Made by a program: the position numbers and the translations under genes
Part shown: one piece after another, positions 50,145 through 58,454 of the stretch
Layout of the letters: every line of letters begins with the position of its first letter
Position numbering within the stretch: the first letter of the stretch is position 1
From: Mesorhizobium sp. M1D.F.Ca.ET.043.01.1.1
GTDB taxonomy: Bacteria; Pseudomonadota; Alphaproteobacteria; Rhizobiales; Rhizobiaceae
Reading direction: 5' to 3'
DNA length: 64,000 bases
Assembly (NCBI RefSeq): GCF_003952385.1
Contig: NZ_CP034444.1
Location: 2,914,001-2,978,000 of the forward strand
Notes under the pieces: model-generated
What the model saw: the letters and a program-made list of their open reading frames with translations, nothing else
Database searches by the model: none
Told to the model about the DNA's origin: nothing

Positions 50145-50165
50145 TAAGTGTGGCAGTCCGCTTGG

Positions 50166-51149
50166 TCAGCTTCTCGGCCTGACCTGCGCGGTCTCCGGCA
50201 CCGGGGTCAGCGGCCGGCGCTCGCCGAACCAGGAGATGAGATTGTCGACGCACAGATCCGCCATGGCCCGGCGGGTATGGTCCGATGCCGAGCCGACATG
50301 CGGCAGGAGCGAGGCGTTGGGCGCGTCGAGCAGCGCCTTGGGCACGTTCGGTTCGTCGGCAAAGACATCGAGCCCGGCGGCGGCGATGGTGCCCTTGTCG
50401 AGGGCGGCGACGAGAGCCGCCTCGTCCACCGTGCTGCCGCGGCCGATATTGACGAAGACGCCGTTCGGGCCCAGCGCCGACAGGATTTCCGCATTGATGG
50501 CCTTTTCCGTCGCGGCACCGCCGGGAGCTATGCAAATCAGCGTATCGACCGCTTCGGCCAGACCCTTCAGCGTGACATGGTATTCGTAGGACAGGCCTTC
50601 GACCTTGCGGCGGTTGTGATAGGCGATCGGCAGGCCGAAGGCCTCGAGGCGATGCGCGACGGCAAGGCCGATGCGGCCCATGCCGAAGATACCGATGCGG
50701 CGGCCACGCAAAGTGAGCCGGCTCAGAGGATAGTTGCCCCTATTCACCCAGTCGCCGTCGCGCAGCCATTTCTCGGCGTTGTAGAGCTCGCGCACGGTGT
50801 TGATCAGGAGGCCGATCGTGGTGTCGGCGACCTCTTCGGTCAGCACGTCCGGCGTGTTGGTGACCATGACGCCGCGCGTGGCCGCGTGGCGGGCATCGAC
50901 CGAATCGTAGCCGACGCCGAAATTGGCGATGATCTCGAGGTTGGGCAGCGCGTCGATCATGGCCGCGCTGATGCCGCCGAAGGAGGCGATGCCGCGCACG
51001 GCTTGCCGCATCTCGCCGGTGACGAGGGACGGATCGGCGCGCTCGATCCACACGCGCCGGAACGCCTTGTCGATGCGGCCGATCGCATGGTCGTTGAATT
51101 GCCCCGGCACCAGGATGGAGGTCGGGGAATTTGCCTCGGCTCTGGTCAT
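50166..51149 (-). CDS. D-2-hydroxyacid dehydrogenase family protein (glyoxylate/hydroxypyruvate reductase type)
   Basis: 327 residues. NAD(P) motif RRIGIFGMGRIGLAVAHRLEAFG, catalytic Arg region ICIAPGG..., VFVNIGRGSTVDEAALVAAL, Glu in ADEPNVP, and His in LLPHVGSASDHTR. Reduces 2-keto acids such as glyoxylate or hydroxypyruvate. Its ATG overlaps the stop of the LacI-family gene by 4 bp, so the regulator and enzyme form one coupled unit; the enzyme's substrate may be the inducer's metabolite. Confidence 0.9.
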   Translation of the reverse strand: MTRAEANSPTSILVPGQFNDHAIGRIDKAFRRVWIERADPSLVTGEMRQAVRGIASFGGISAAMIDALPNLEIIANFGVGYDSVDARHAATRGVMVTNTPDVLTEEVADTTIGLLINTVRELYNAEKWLRDGDWVNRGNYPLSRLTLRGRRIGIFGMGRIGLAVAHRLEAFGLPIAYHNRRKVEGLSYEYHVTLKGLAEAVDTLICIAPGGAATEKAINAEILSALGPNGVFVNIGRGSTVDEAALVAALDKGTIAAAGLDVFADEPNVPKALLDAPNASLLPHVGSASDHTRRAMADLCVDNLISWFGERRPLTPVPETAQVRPRS

Positions 51150-52168
51150 TGACGCTCCACCGGCTTGCCGGTGGACTGGCGCACGTGCAGCTCCGGCTTG
51201 ATCAGTTCTTGCGAGGGCCGCACGGCCTGCCCGTTCAGCTTGTCGAGCAGCGCGCTGGCGGCACGGCGGCCGACCTCGCGCTGGCCGTTCCAGACCGTCG
51301 TCAATGCCGGCGTCGCTATCGCAGCCTCCTCCAGGTCGTCGTAACCGGTGACGGAGATATCGACACCCGGCACCAGGCCGGCGCGCGCGATGCCGTTCAT
51401 CAGCCCGATCGCAACCAGATCATTCCAGCAGCAGGCGGCGGTCGGCTTGTCTTTCAGCGCCAGAAACTGTCCTGCGGCCTCGAATCCGGCCTGCTTGGTG
51501 CGCGGCCCGGGAATGCGCCAGGACGGCCTGACTTCCAGCCCGGCCGCCTCCATGGCGTTGACATAGCCCTGATAGCGGTCGCGGCCCGTGGACGTCTGGT
51601 CGGTGCCGCCGATCATGGCGATGCGCTTGTGGCCGAGCGAGATCAGATGGTTGGTGGCAAGCGCCGTGCCATAGGCGTCGTCGCCGCGGAAGACCGGCAC
51701 GTCGGCGCCGGCGACCGTGCGCGCGATCAGGACCGCCGGCAGGCCGTTTTCCTCGGCCATGATGATGTCCTCGGCGGGCGTGCCGATGGCTGGCGACATG
51801 ATGACGCCGTCGGCGCCGAGCTGCAGCAGCGTGTCGATGAAGGTGCGCTGCTTCTCCAGCTGATCGTAATGGTTGGACAGGATGAAGGTCTGGCGGCTGC
51901 GGTCGAGCTCGCTTTCGATTGAGCGCAGGATCTCGGCGAAGAACGGGTTCATGATGTCGTGCACGACGACGCCGACGATGCCGGAGCGCGAGGTGCGCAG
52001 CGAAGCCGCCCGGCGATTGTAGATATAGCCGATGGCGCGTGCGTGTTCCTTGATGCGCTCGCGCGTCGAGCCGGCCACCAGTGGGCTGTCGCGCAGCGCT
52101 AGCGATACCGTTGCCGTGGATACGCCGAGCGCGTCCGCGATGGTCGAAAGCTTGATCTTCTGTGCCAG
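51146..52168 (-). CDS. LacI-family transcriptional regulator with a CTG start
   Basis: 340 residues if translated from CTG 52168. The frame encodes the complete LacI HTH (KLSTIADALGVSTATVSLALRDSPLVAGSTRERI) above the first conventional start (GTG 52078), which would delete it. An in-frame stop lies 27 bp above the CTG, and no ATG, GTG or TTG occurs between, whereas GGGGAG lies 8-9 bp upstream of the CTG. The C-terminal effector domain reads SGIVGVVVHDIMNPFFAEILRSIE. Controls the coupled 2-hydroxyacid dehydrogenase and possibly the exporter above. Confidence 0.85.
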   Translation of the reverse strand: MAQKIKLSTIADALGVSTATVSLALRDSPLVAGSTRERIKEHARAIGYIYNRRAASLRTSRSGIVGVVVHDIMNPFFAEILRSIESELDRSRQTFILSNHYDQLEKQRTFIDTLLQLGADGVIMSPAIGTPAEDIIMAEENGLPAVLIARTVAGADVPVFRGDDAYGTALATNHLISLGHKRIAMIGGTDQTSTGRDRYQGYVNAMEAAGLEVRPSWRIPGPRTKQAGFEAAGQFLALKDKPTAACCWNDLVAIGLMNGIARAGLVPGVDISVTGYDDLEEAAIATPALTTVWNGQREVGRRAASALLDKLNGQAVRPSQELIKPELHVRQSTGKPVERQ

Positions 52169-52191
52169 TGCCCTTCGCTCCCCAGGGTCTC

Positions 52192-52206
52192 TTTAAATTT
52201 TTTAAA
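52192..52206. promoter_or_regulatory. AT-rich palindrome TTTAAA-N3-TTTAAA
   Basis: Perfect dyad 24 bp above the CTG start of the LacI-family gene. Likely to overlap the promoter; it could be an autoregulatory operator, though classic LacI operators carry a central CG. Confidence 0.35.
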
Positions 52207-52237
52207 TGCGGCCTTATGCCACCGGTTTTGGAGCAAA

Positions 52238-53248
52238 TCAAAGTTTTTTAGCGAGCGTTTCGGCTTCCGTGTCCAACGAGGCGGAATTGCGCAGGCGAAG
52301 CCTGTGCTCGCGGTGGATGATGTAGAGGCCGCTGGCGACGATGATGGCAGCACCGAGCAGCGTCCAGCGGTCGGGAAGCTGATGGAAGATCAGCCAGCCG
52401 GAAATCACCATCCACACCATCTGCGAATACGGATAGGGCGCCAGCGCCGTCGTCGTCGCCAGGCGATAGGCCTGGACCAGCAGCCAATGGCCGCCGGCGC
52501 CGAACACGCCCAGCATCAAAAGGATCACCCAGTGCCAGCCATCCTGCGGCAGCGCATGCGAGAGAGGCAGCAGCGGCACAAGCAGCACCGCCGGCGCCAG
52601 GGCGGAAAACAATATCAGGCTCTCCGACGTTTCGCTGGCGGACATGCGCCGGGTCATGATGACGTAAAAGGAGTTCGACAGCATCGAGCCGAGCGCGAAG
52701 AGATGGCCTATGCCGAAGACGCCGACGCCGGGCCGGGTGATGATCAAAACGCCGACGAAACCGGTGAGGATCGCCAGCCAGCGTCGCCAGCCGGCCCATT
52801 CTCCAAGCAGCGGACCGGCCAAAGCGGTGATCACCATCGGACCGAAGAAATAGATCGAGGTGGTTTCGGCGAGCTGGAGCGTGCGCAGCGCCAGGATGTT
52901 GAACATGGTCGAGCCGAAAAGAAGGCATCCGCGAAGGATGTGCGCCGGCAGGTTGTTGGCGCGGAAGCGCGACGGCTCGCGCCAGCCGCGCAAAAAGACG
53001 CCGACCAGCAGCACATGAACGGTAAAGCGCGCCCAGGCGACGATCAGCGCCGAGACGCCGGCAAGCACCAGATATTTGCTCGAGGTGTCGAGAAAGGTGA
53101 AGCAGACGTAGACGCAGAGCATCAAGAGCATCGCCGCGGGCGGCGTTGCGCTGTCGTCTGGGGTTCGGGAAGCAGACAAATTCAGGCCGGGAGGAAGCGA
53201 AGGCGGACACGCCACCTTTGCGGCAACCAAAGCGTGCCGGCAAGCCAA
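52238..53248 (-). CDS. DMT-superfamily (EamA) transporter
   Basis: Up to 336 residues from TTG 53248; the first ~37 residues are not membrane-like, so the start is uncertain (TTG 53179 or an internal ATG are options). Ten membrane helices in two EamA repeats (SALIVAWARFTVHVLLVGVFL..., LLGVFGAGGHWLLVQAYRLATTTALAPYPYSQMVWMVISGWLIFHQLPDRWTLLGAAIIVASGLYIIHRE). Typical of small-molecule exporters. Transcribed in the same direction as the LacI-family gene, 70 bp above it. Confidence 0.85.
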   Translation of the reverse strand: MACRHALVAAKVACPPSLPPGLNLSASRTPDDSATPPAAMLLMLCVYVCFTFLDTSSKYLVLAGVSALIVAWARFTVHVLLVGVFLRGWREPSRFRANNLPAHILRGCLLFGSTMFNILALRTLQLAETTSIYFFGPMVITALAGPLLGEWAGWRRWLAILTGFVGVLIITRPGVGVFGIGHLFALGSMLSNSFYVIMTRRMSASETSESLILFSALAPAVLLVPLLPLSHALPQDGWHWVILLMLGVFGAGGHWLLVQAYRLATTTALAPYPYSQMVWMVISGWLIFHQLPDRWTLLGAAIIVASGLYIIHREHRLRLRNSASLDTEAETLAKKL

Positions 53249-53306
53249 TTATGGGGCGTGGCCGGACCGAAAGAAGCCGCTGCAACAACAACCACGGCTT
53301 TGCTGC

Positions 53307-53714
53307 TCAGGCGTGCATGCGGGCGCCCTTGGTGATCTTGTCGACCAGCTTCTTTTCGGCGCGCAGCGCGATGCCGACCATCTTGGCATCGTCGGGCGCG
53401 AATTCGGCGAAGACGGCGCGGTTGGCCACGTCATGGCCGGTCGCGAACATTTCCTCGACATAAGCCGATGTCGTCACCCCGCGCTCCAGGGCCCGGCAGC
53501 GGATCGCGGCAAGCGTCGGCCCGTCCGCCGAAAGCACGATCACAGGCTGGATCGAGAGCGGGTTGAAGAGATTGCCGGCGCGGTCGCGATAGGGTTCGCC
53601 GATGATTTGAGGGAATTGCGCGACGATGCCGCTGGTCAGGAACGCGGTGACGTTGAGCTTCTGCCAGACGGCGAGGTCTTCCTTGAGCACGATTGCAAAT
53701 TTCGTGTCGAACAC
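53307..53714 (-). CDS. DUF2000 family protein
   Basis: 135 residues from GTG 53714, with GGAGAG 8 bp upstream; the longer frame overlaps the divergent AraC gene. FDTKFAIVLKEDLAVWQKLNVTAFLTSGI, then YRDRAGNLFNPLSIQPVIVLSADGPTLAAIRCRALERGV, then the C-terminal VGIALRAEKKLVDKITKGARMHA. DUF2000 has a peptidyl-tRNA hydrolase 2-like fold; function unknown. Diverges from an AraC regulator, which is a common pairing for this family. Confidence 0.85.
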   Translation of the reverse strand: MFDTKFAIVLKEDLAVWQKLNVTAFLTSGIVAQFPQIIGEPYRDRAGNLFNPLSIQPVIVLSADGPTLAAIRCRALERGVTTSAYVEEMFATGHDVANRAVFAEFAPDDAKMVGIALRAEKKLVDKITKGARMHA

Positions 53715-53750
53715 CAAAATGTCTCTCCGAGAGGTAGCCCCGCAACGGGC

Positions 53751-54647
53751 ATGGATGAGGCGATGGCGCACGGTCTAGGCGATGAGGCGCTGGAAGGTCT
53801 TGAACGTTCGTGCGCGGACGACGACCGGATCGTTTCGGCGCCCGGCACCGCCGGCCTCGAGCGCATCGAGGCGCGCTTTCACGGCAATGCCTTCGAGCTG
53901 CACCGGCACGACACCTATGCCATCGGGGTCACGCTCGATGGCGTGCAGCGCTTCCATTATCGCGGTGCGCTTCAACACAGCCTGCCGGGCCAGGTCATCG
54001 TGCTGCATCCCGACGAGTTGCATGACGGCGGCGCCGGCACCGAGGACGGATTACGCTACCGGATCCTCTATCTGGAGCCGTCGCTGCTGCTCGATTGCCT
54101 CAATGGCGCGCCGCTGCCTTTCGTGCGGGATGCCGTGGTGAGCGACCAGGCCTTGCGCGGCACGCTGCTCTCAGCCCTCGCGCCCTTGGACGAGGAGCTG
54201 GACGATTTGTTTGTCGCCGATTTCATTTCGCAGCTGGCGCGGCAATTGAAACGCCATGCCGGACAGCCGGCAAAGCCGACGGGAACGATCGCGTGGCGGG
54301 CGGCGGCGCTGGCCCGCGACTATCTCGAAGAGAACGCCGAACGGGCGGTGCGCTCCGACGAGCTTGAAGCGATCACCGGGCTCGACCGTTACGCGCTGTC
54401 ACGCCATTTCCGCGCGACCTATTCGACCAGCCCGCATCGCTTCCTCGTGATGCGCCGGCTGCAGCGGGCCCGGCGCATGATCGAAGCCGGCGAGCCTTTA
54501 GCCGAGACAGCCGTTGCTGCCGGCTTCAGCGACCAGAGCCATTTCAACCGGCATTTCAAGAAGGCGTTCGGGCTGACGCCCGGACGCTGGGCGGCGCTGG
54601 TGCGCGCGACGCGGAGCGTCGTCGCTCAATCGCGAGACGTCCGGTGA
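53751..54647 (+). CDS. AraC-family transcriptional regulator
   Basis: 298 residues from ATG 53751; ATG 53763 follows GATGAGG and is also possible. Cupin-type sensor domain (FHGNAFELHRHDTYAIGVTLDGVQRFHYRG...VIVLHPDELHDGGAGTEDGLRYRILYLEP) and two C-terminal HTHs (SDELEAITGLDRYALSRHFRATYSTSPHRFLVMRRLQRARRMI / PLAETAVAAGFSDQSHFNRHFKKAFGLTPGRWA). Likely controls the divergent DUF2000 gene. The end of the gene overlaps a large inverted repeat. Confidence 0.94.
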   Translation: MDEAMAHGLGDEALEGLERSCADDDRIVSAPGTAGLERIEARFHGNAFELHRHDTYAIGVTLDGVQRFHYRGALQHSLPGQVIVLHPDELHDGGAGTEDGLRYRILYLEPSLLLDCLNGAPLPFVRDAVVSDQALRGTLLSALAPLDEELDDLFVADFISQLARQLKRHAGQPAKPTGTIAWRAAALARDYLEENAERAVRSDELEAITGLDRYALSRHFRATYSTSPHRFLVMRRLQRARRMIEAGEPLAETAVAAGFSDQSHFNRHFKKAFGLTPGRWAALVRATRSVVAQSRDVR

Positions 54648-54832
54648 TAGCGCTGAAGCGCGACGCGTAGGCGCGATGCGCAGCATCGTCGCGAACCGCG
54701 GGACGTCCGATACTGGTGTTTCAGCTAAGCCGCCGATGCTTGGGTCCGCGCGGTTGCGCGACGATGCTGCGCATCGCGCTTTAGCTGGATTGCGAACGCC
54801 TCGCGGTTGAGCGACGACGCTGCGCGTCGCGC
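54602..54832. repeat. Nested inverted repeats after the AraC gene
   Basis: Outer arms at about 54602-54633 and 54801-54832 pair with few mismatches (GACGCGGAGCGTCGTCGCTC against GAGCGACGACGCTGCGCGTC). Inner arms 54671-54700 and 54749-54779 pair almost perfectly (GCGCGATGCGCAGCATCGTC against GACGATGCTGCGCATCGCGC). Direct copies of the ACGATGCTGCGC core occur as well. The outer left arm overlaps the last codons of the AraC gene. It may be a REP-like element or act as a terminator for both converging genes. Confidence 0.8.
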
Positions 54833-54839
54833 TAACGCG

Positions 54840-55313
54840 TCACGCTTCGTCCAACTCCGCGTCGTCGTCGATGAGGATCAGCTCCTCGTTCGACAGGTTC
54901 GCCTCGATGCGGGCAAGCAGCTTGAACAGCGCCTTCTGGTCTTTCTTGTCGAGGCCCTTCAATGCCTGCTTCTCGGTCTTCTTGACCGACTTCTCGATGG
55001 CGCGGATGGTCTCGCGGCCGGTATCGGTGAGGAAGATGTGGGCCTGGCGGGCATCGGCGTTGGAGGCGCGCTTCTCGAGGAAACCCTGCGCCTGAAGCCT
55101 GTTGATGGTCTTGGTGATGGTCGGCGGACGCACGCCGAGCTTGCCGGCAAGATTGCCCGGGGTCTGGCCGTCCTCGCGATCCAAGGCCAGCATGATCTGG
55201 TCCTGGCCGGCATAGAAGCCATGCGCCAGAAGCCGCGCCGCAAGTGCCGTCCGCGCCAGCCGCGCCGCCGAATGCAGCCGGCTCATTGTCGCTGTCTTGT
55301 CCGCCTTGGCCAT
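54840..55313 (-). CDS. MarR-family transcriptional regulator
   Basis: 157 residues from ATG 55313 with AGAGGGA upstream; earlier in-frame codons are not family-like. Winged helix: LAGKLGVRPPTITKTINRLQAQGFLEKRASNADARQAHIFLTDTGRETIRAI. The C-terminus is acidic (EELILIDDDAELDEA). No operon partner on its strand; the CobW gene diverges from it. Ligand unknown. Confidence 0.92.
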   Translation of the reverse strand: MAKADKTATMSRLHSAARLARTALAARLLAHGFYAGQDQIMLALDREDGQTPGNLAGKLGVRPPTITKTINRLQAQGFLEKRASNADARQAHIFLTDTGRETIRAIEKSVKKTEKQALKGLDKKDQKALFKLLARIEANLSNEELILIDDDAELDEA

Positions 55314-55694
55314 GGTCGTTCCCTCTTCGGCCGAACCGGAGCGGAAAGCATAGAGGCTGTCCGGCGGCTGGCAAATGACGATTTCAAGAGTCCGGCTTGC
55401 AAAACGCTTTGCCGGCAAGCATTGCGGTGCCCGCGCAGGTGATGCCAGATGTTTATTTCAGTTAGATGACAAACGACTTTTGGCCTGGCGAGATTCACAG
55501 CGCAAGCCGGCGAGAGCCCGGCGACGCCCACGCGGCTCCTCCCTTTGACCGGCCTCGATCGCCGCCGGTCCACCCTGTGCGCCGTCCCGATTGGTGGCAC
55601 CGCCTGGCCCATCGCTTTGCCGCGTGCAAAAGCTTGGGCCACACCCTATATGAGGCCGACAAATCCTTTAGGGCACAGATTTTCGAGGCAAGCC
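55314..55694. other. Divergent control region of marR-like and cobW-like genes
   Basis: 381 bp without a gene. An AT-rich patch near 55450-55480 (GTTTATTTCAGTTAGATGACAAA) is the most likely promoter or regulator site. I do not find a clear Zur-box palindrome, although a zinc-responsive site would be expected if the CobW protein handles zinc. Confidence 0.45.
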
Positions 55695-56744
55695 ATGAGC
55701 GATGCACAGACGCAGATCCCCGTAACCGTTCTCACCGGCTATCTCGGCGCGGGCAAGACGACGCTGCTCAACCGCATCCTGTCGGAGAACCACGGCAGGC
55801 GTTACGCCGTCATCGTCAACGAGTTCGGCGAGATCGGCATCGACAACGACCTGATCGTCGAATCCGACGAAGAAATCTACGAGATGAACAATGGCTGCGT
55901 CTGCTGCACGGTGCGCGGCGACCTGATCCGAGTCGTCGAAGGCCTGATGCGGCGGCCCGGCCGCTTCGACGCCATCGTGGTGGAAACCACCGGCCTCGCC
56001 GACCCGGTACCGGTGGCGCAGACCTTCTTCATGGACGACGACGTGCGCACCAAGACCAAGCTCGACGCCGTGGTGGCGCTTGTCGACGCCAAGCACCTGC
56101 CGCTGCGGCTCAAGGATTCCAAGGAAGCCGAGGACCAGATCGCCTTCGCCGACGTGGTGGTGCTGAACAAGACCGACCTCGTCACGCCTGAAGAGCTCGA
56201 AAAGGTCGAGGCGACGATCCGCGCCATCAACCCGGCGGCGAGGATCCATCGCACGGAACGCGCCGGCGTGGCGCTGGGCGAGGTGCTCGACCGCGGCGCC
56301 TTCGATCTCGCCCGCGCGCTGGAGAACGACCCGCATTTCCTCGAGGCGCACGATCACGATCATGACCACCACGACCATGATCACGACCATCACGACCATG
56401 ACGGCCACGACCACCATCATCACGACCATCCGTCCGACATCCATGATGTGACGGTGAAGTCGGTGTCGCTGCGCGGCGGCGAGATGGATCCGAAGAAATT
56501 CTTCCCGTGGATCGAGAAGGTGACCCAGATGGAAGGACCGAACATCCTGCGGCTGAAAGGCATCATCGCGCTCAAGGGCGACGACGAGCGCTATGTCCTG
56601 CAGGGCGTGCACATGATCCTCGAGGGCGACCACCAGCGCGCCTGGAAGGATGGCGAGAAGCGCGAGAGCCGGCTGGTGTTCATCGGTCGCGAGCTCGACG
56701 AAGAGCGGCTCAGGAAGAGTTTTGAAGCCTGCCAGGCGGCTTGA
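55695..56744 (+). CDS. CobW/COG0523-family GTPase with His-rich loop
   Basis: 349 residues from ATG 55695. Walker [11 protein letters not shown] (14-23), metal-binding CVCC motif at 68-71 inside [12 protein letters not shown], guanine-specificity NKTD, and a His/Asp-rich stretch at about 217-250 ([15 protein letters not shown]...). The C-terminal CobW_C domain ends [22 protein letters not shown]. Known: metal chaperone GTPases for zinc, cobalt or nickel; the His loop is typical of zinc-linked members. It is followed by a WD40-type gene, a pairing seen in other rhizobia. Confidence 0.94.
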   Translation: MSDAQTQIPVTVLTGYLGAGKTTLLNRILSENHGRRYAVIVNEFGEIGIDNDLIVESDEEIYEMNNGCVCCTVRGDLIRVVEGLMRRPGRFDAIVVETTGLADPVPVAQTFFMDDDVRTKTKLDAVVALVDAKHLPLRLKDSKEAEDQIAFADVVVLNKTDLVTPEELEKVEATIRAINPAARIHRTERAGVALGEVLDRGAFDLARALENDPHFLEAHDHDHDHHDHDHDHHDHDGHDHHHHDHPSDIHDVTVKSVSLRGGEMDPKKFFPWIEKVTQMEGPNILRLKGIIALKGDDERYVLQGVHMILEGDHQRAWKDGEKRESRLVFIGRELDEERLRKSFEACQAA

Positions 56745-56893
56745 TTTCACGCCTTCTTCCTTCTCCCCTAGTTGTGAGAAGGGGAAACCGCACGCCAACG
56801 CCCCTACTGCTGTAGTCCAAGATCCGAAGCGGGTTGAGACCCGTAGCTCAACCCCTTATGGGGAAGGGCAAGAATCTCGAATGGACAGTCCAT

Positions 56894-57868
56894 ATGCCCA
56901 CAGTCGCCCCGCTTGATCTCGAAGGCCATTGCGTCGCCGCCGTCTTCCTTAACGACGTGCCGCATTTCGCTTTGGCCGACGGCGCGATCCACAGGCTGGA
57001 TAACGGGCAAAAGACGGCGCAGGCCAATGACGGGCTGCTCGCCGCCTTCCACGACGCGGCCAACGACCGGCTGATCACCGGCGGCGAGGACGGCAAGGTG
57101 TTTGCCGTCAAGGCCGGCGGCGAGGTGAGCGAACTCGCCAGCGCCGGCAGGAAGTGGATCACCAGCGTCGCCGCCGGTCCGCAAGGTGCGGTCGCCTATG
57201 CCTCGGGCAAGACCGCCTTCGTGCGCTTCGCCGACGGCAAGACCAAGGAATTTACCCATCCGCGCTCGGTCGAAGGGCTCGCCTTCTCACCCAAGGGCAT
57301 GCGCTTCGGCGTTGCCCGCTACAATGGCGCGACATTGCATTTCCCGGCGGCCGAGGGCAAGCCGGTTGAGCTTGAATGGGCCGGCGCCCACACCGGCATA
57401 ACCTTCTCGCCGGACGGCGCCTTCCTGATCACCACCATGCAGGAGAACGCGCTGCATGGCTGGAAGCTGGCCGACGGCAAGCACATGCGCATGAGCGGCT
57501 ATCCCGGCAAGGTCAAAAGCCTGTCGTGGAGCGTCAAAGGCAAGTGGCTGGCGAGCTCCGGCGCGCCGGCGGCGATCGTATGGCCGTTTTCAGCCAAGGA
57601 CGGGCCGATGGGCAAGGCGCCGCTGGAGCTCGGCACGCGCGGCAACACGATGGTGACCTGCGTTGCCTGCCATCCCAGCCAGGAGGTGGTGGCGATCGGC
57701 TATGAGGACGGCATGGTGATCGCGGCACGTTTCGCCGATGCCAAGGAAGTGCTGCTGCGCCGCCCCGGCAAGGGCGCCATCACCGCGATGATGTGGGACA
57801 AGGAAGAGCGCCGCATCGTCTTCGGCAGCGCGGCCGGCGATTGCGGCGTGATCGACATCACCGCCTGA
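56894..57868 (+). CDS. WD40-like repeat protein beside the CobW GTPase
   Basis: 324 residues from ATG 56894 (MPTVAPLDLEGHCVAAVF). Short repeats of the WD40/quinoprotein propeller type: AAFHDAANDRLITGGEDGKVFAV, GLAFSPKGMRFGVARYNGATLHF, ITFSPDGAFLITTMQENALHGW, LSWSVKGKWLASSGAPAAIVW and ACHPSQEVVAIGYEDGMVIAARF. No signal peptide, so cytoplasmic. Scaffold or partner protein; placed 150 bp after the CobW gene, suggesting a shared metal-related role. Function not established. Confidence 0.88.
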   Translation: MPTVAPLDLEGHCVAAVFLNDVPHFALADGAIHRLDNGQKTAQANDGLLAAFHDAANDRLITGGEDGKVFAVKAGGEVSELASAGRKWITSVAAGPQGAVAYASGKTAFVRFADGKTKEFTHPRSVEGLAFSPKGMRFGVARYNGATLHFPAAEGKPVELEWAGAHTGITFSPDGAFLITTMQENALHGWKLADGKHMRMSGYPGKVKSLSWSVKGKWLASSGAPAAIVWPFSAKDGPMGKAPLELGTRGNTMVTCVACHPSQEVVAIGYEDGMVIAARFADAKEVLLRRPGKGAITAMMWDKEERRIVFGSAAGDCGVIDITA

Positions 57869-58312
57869 TCATTCGGCGCCGCAGGAAACATCGCCTTTGA
57901 ACTCGACGGGTTCGCTGTCCGTGCCGCTGCCGTCATAGACCGAGAGCGTGTAGCGCCCGTCATAGGTACTTTCGTCGCTGGCCTTGGTCAGGATCGTCAG
58001 TTCCACCGAGCGATAGCTGTCCCCTGCTTCATGCTCGCGATAGACGAGCAGCCGCAACTCCTCGCCGTCGAGCCAATATTGCGCGAGGTTCTGATCCTCG
58101 AACACGGTCTTGCGCAGGCTGTCGCCCGTGGGCCGCGCCTTGATTTCGAGATCGCCCCTGAAGTTGAAGGTTGGGCCGCCGAGGCCCCGGGTGACGCCGG
58201 CATCGAGCTGGAAAGCGACCTGACGGTCGTCGACCGAGCACCAGAGGGCACCCGAGGCGGAGGCCACGTTCGCCGATGCAAGAAGCGCTGCCGCGCAGAA
58301 GACCGTCCGCAT
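57869..58312 (-). CDS. Secreted/periplasmic protein of unknown function
   Basis: 147 residues from ATG 58312, with GGAGGGGAA directly upstream. Signal peptide MRTVFCAAALLASANVASA. The mature part has several strands (GALWCSVDDRQVAFQLDAGVTRGLGGPTFNFRGDLEIKARP...YDGRYTLSVYDGSGTDSEPVEFKGDVSCGAE) and two cysteines, one near each end, that may form a disulphide. I do not recognise the family. Its stop abuts the WD40 stop from the other strand. Confidence 0.8.
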   Translation of the reverse strand: MRTVFCAAALLASANVASASGALWCSVDDRQVAFQLDAGVTRGLGGPTFNFRGDLEIKARPTGDSLRKTVFEDQNLAQYWLDGEELRLLVYREHEAGDSYRSVELTILTKASDESTYDGRYTLSVYDGSGTDSEPVEFKGDVSCGAE

Positions 58313-58454
58313 TTCCCCTCCCTTCAAGCCTGCCGCATTGAGGCCCAGACCGCTGCGCCGGGTCAATAGCGCTGATCCAACAGGAGCTCCCGCCCGGCCA
58401 ATTGCGGTTTTGCAAACCGGTTGGCAGAGTGCCGCCCGAAACAAAGGGGTTTTC

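Noticed and set aside
56350..56430. Short repeated GACCATGA-type units
   Set aside because: They encode the His/Asp loop of the CobW GTPase in frame; not a CRISPR array or tandem element.
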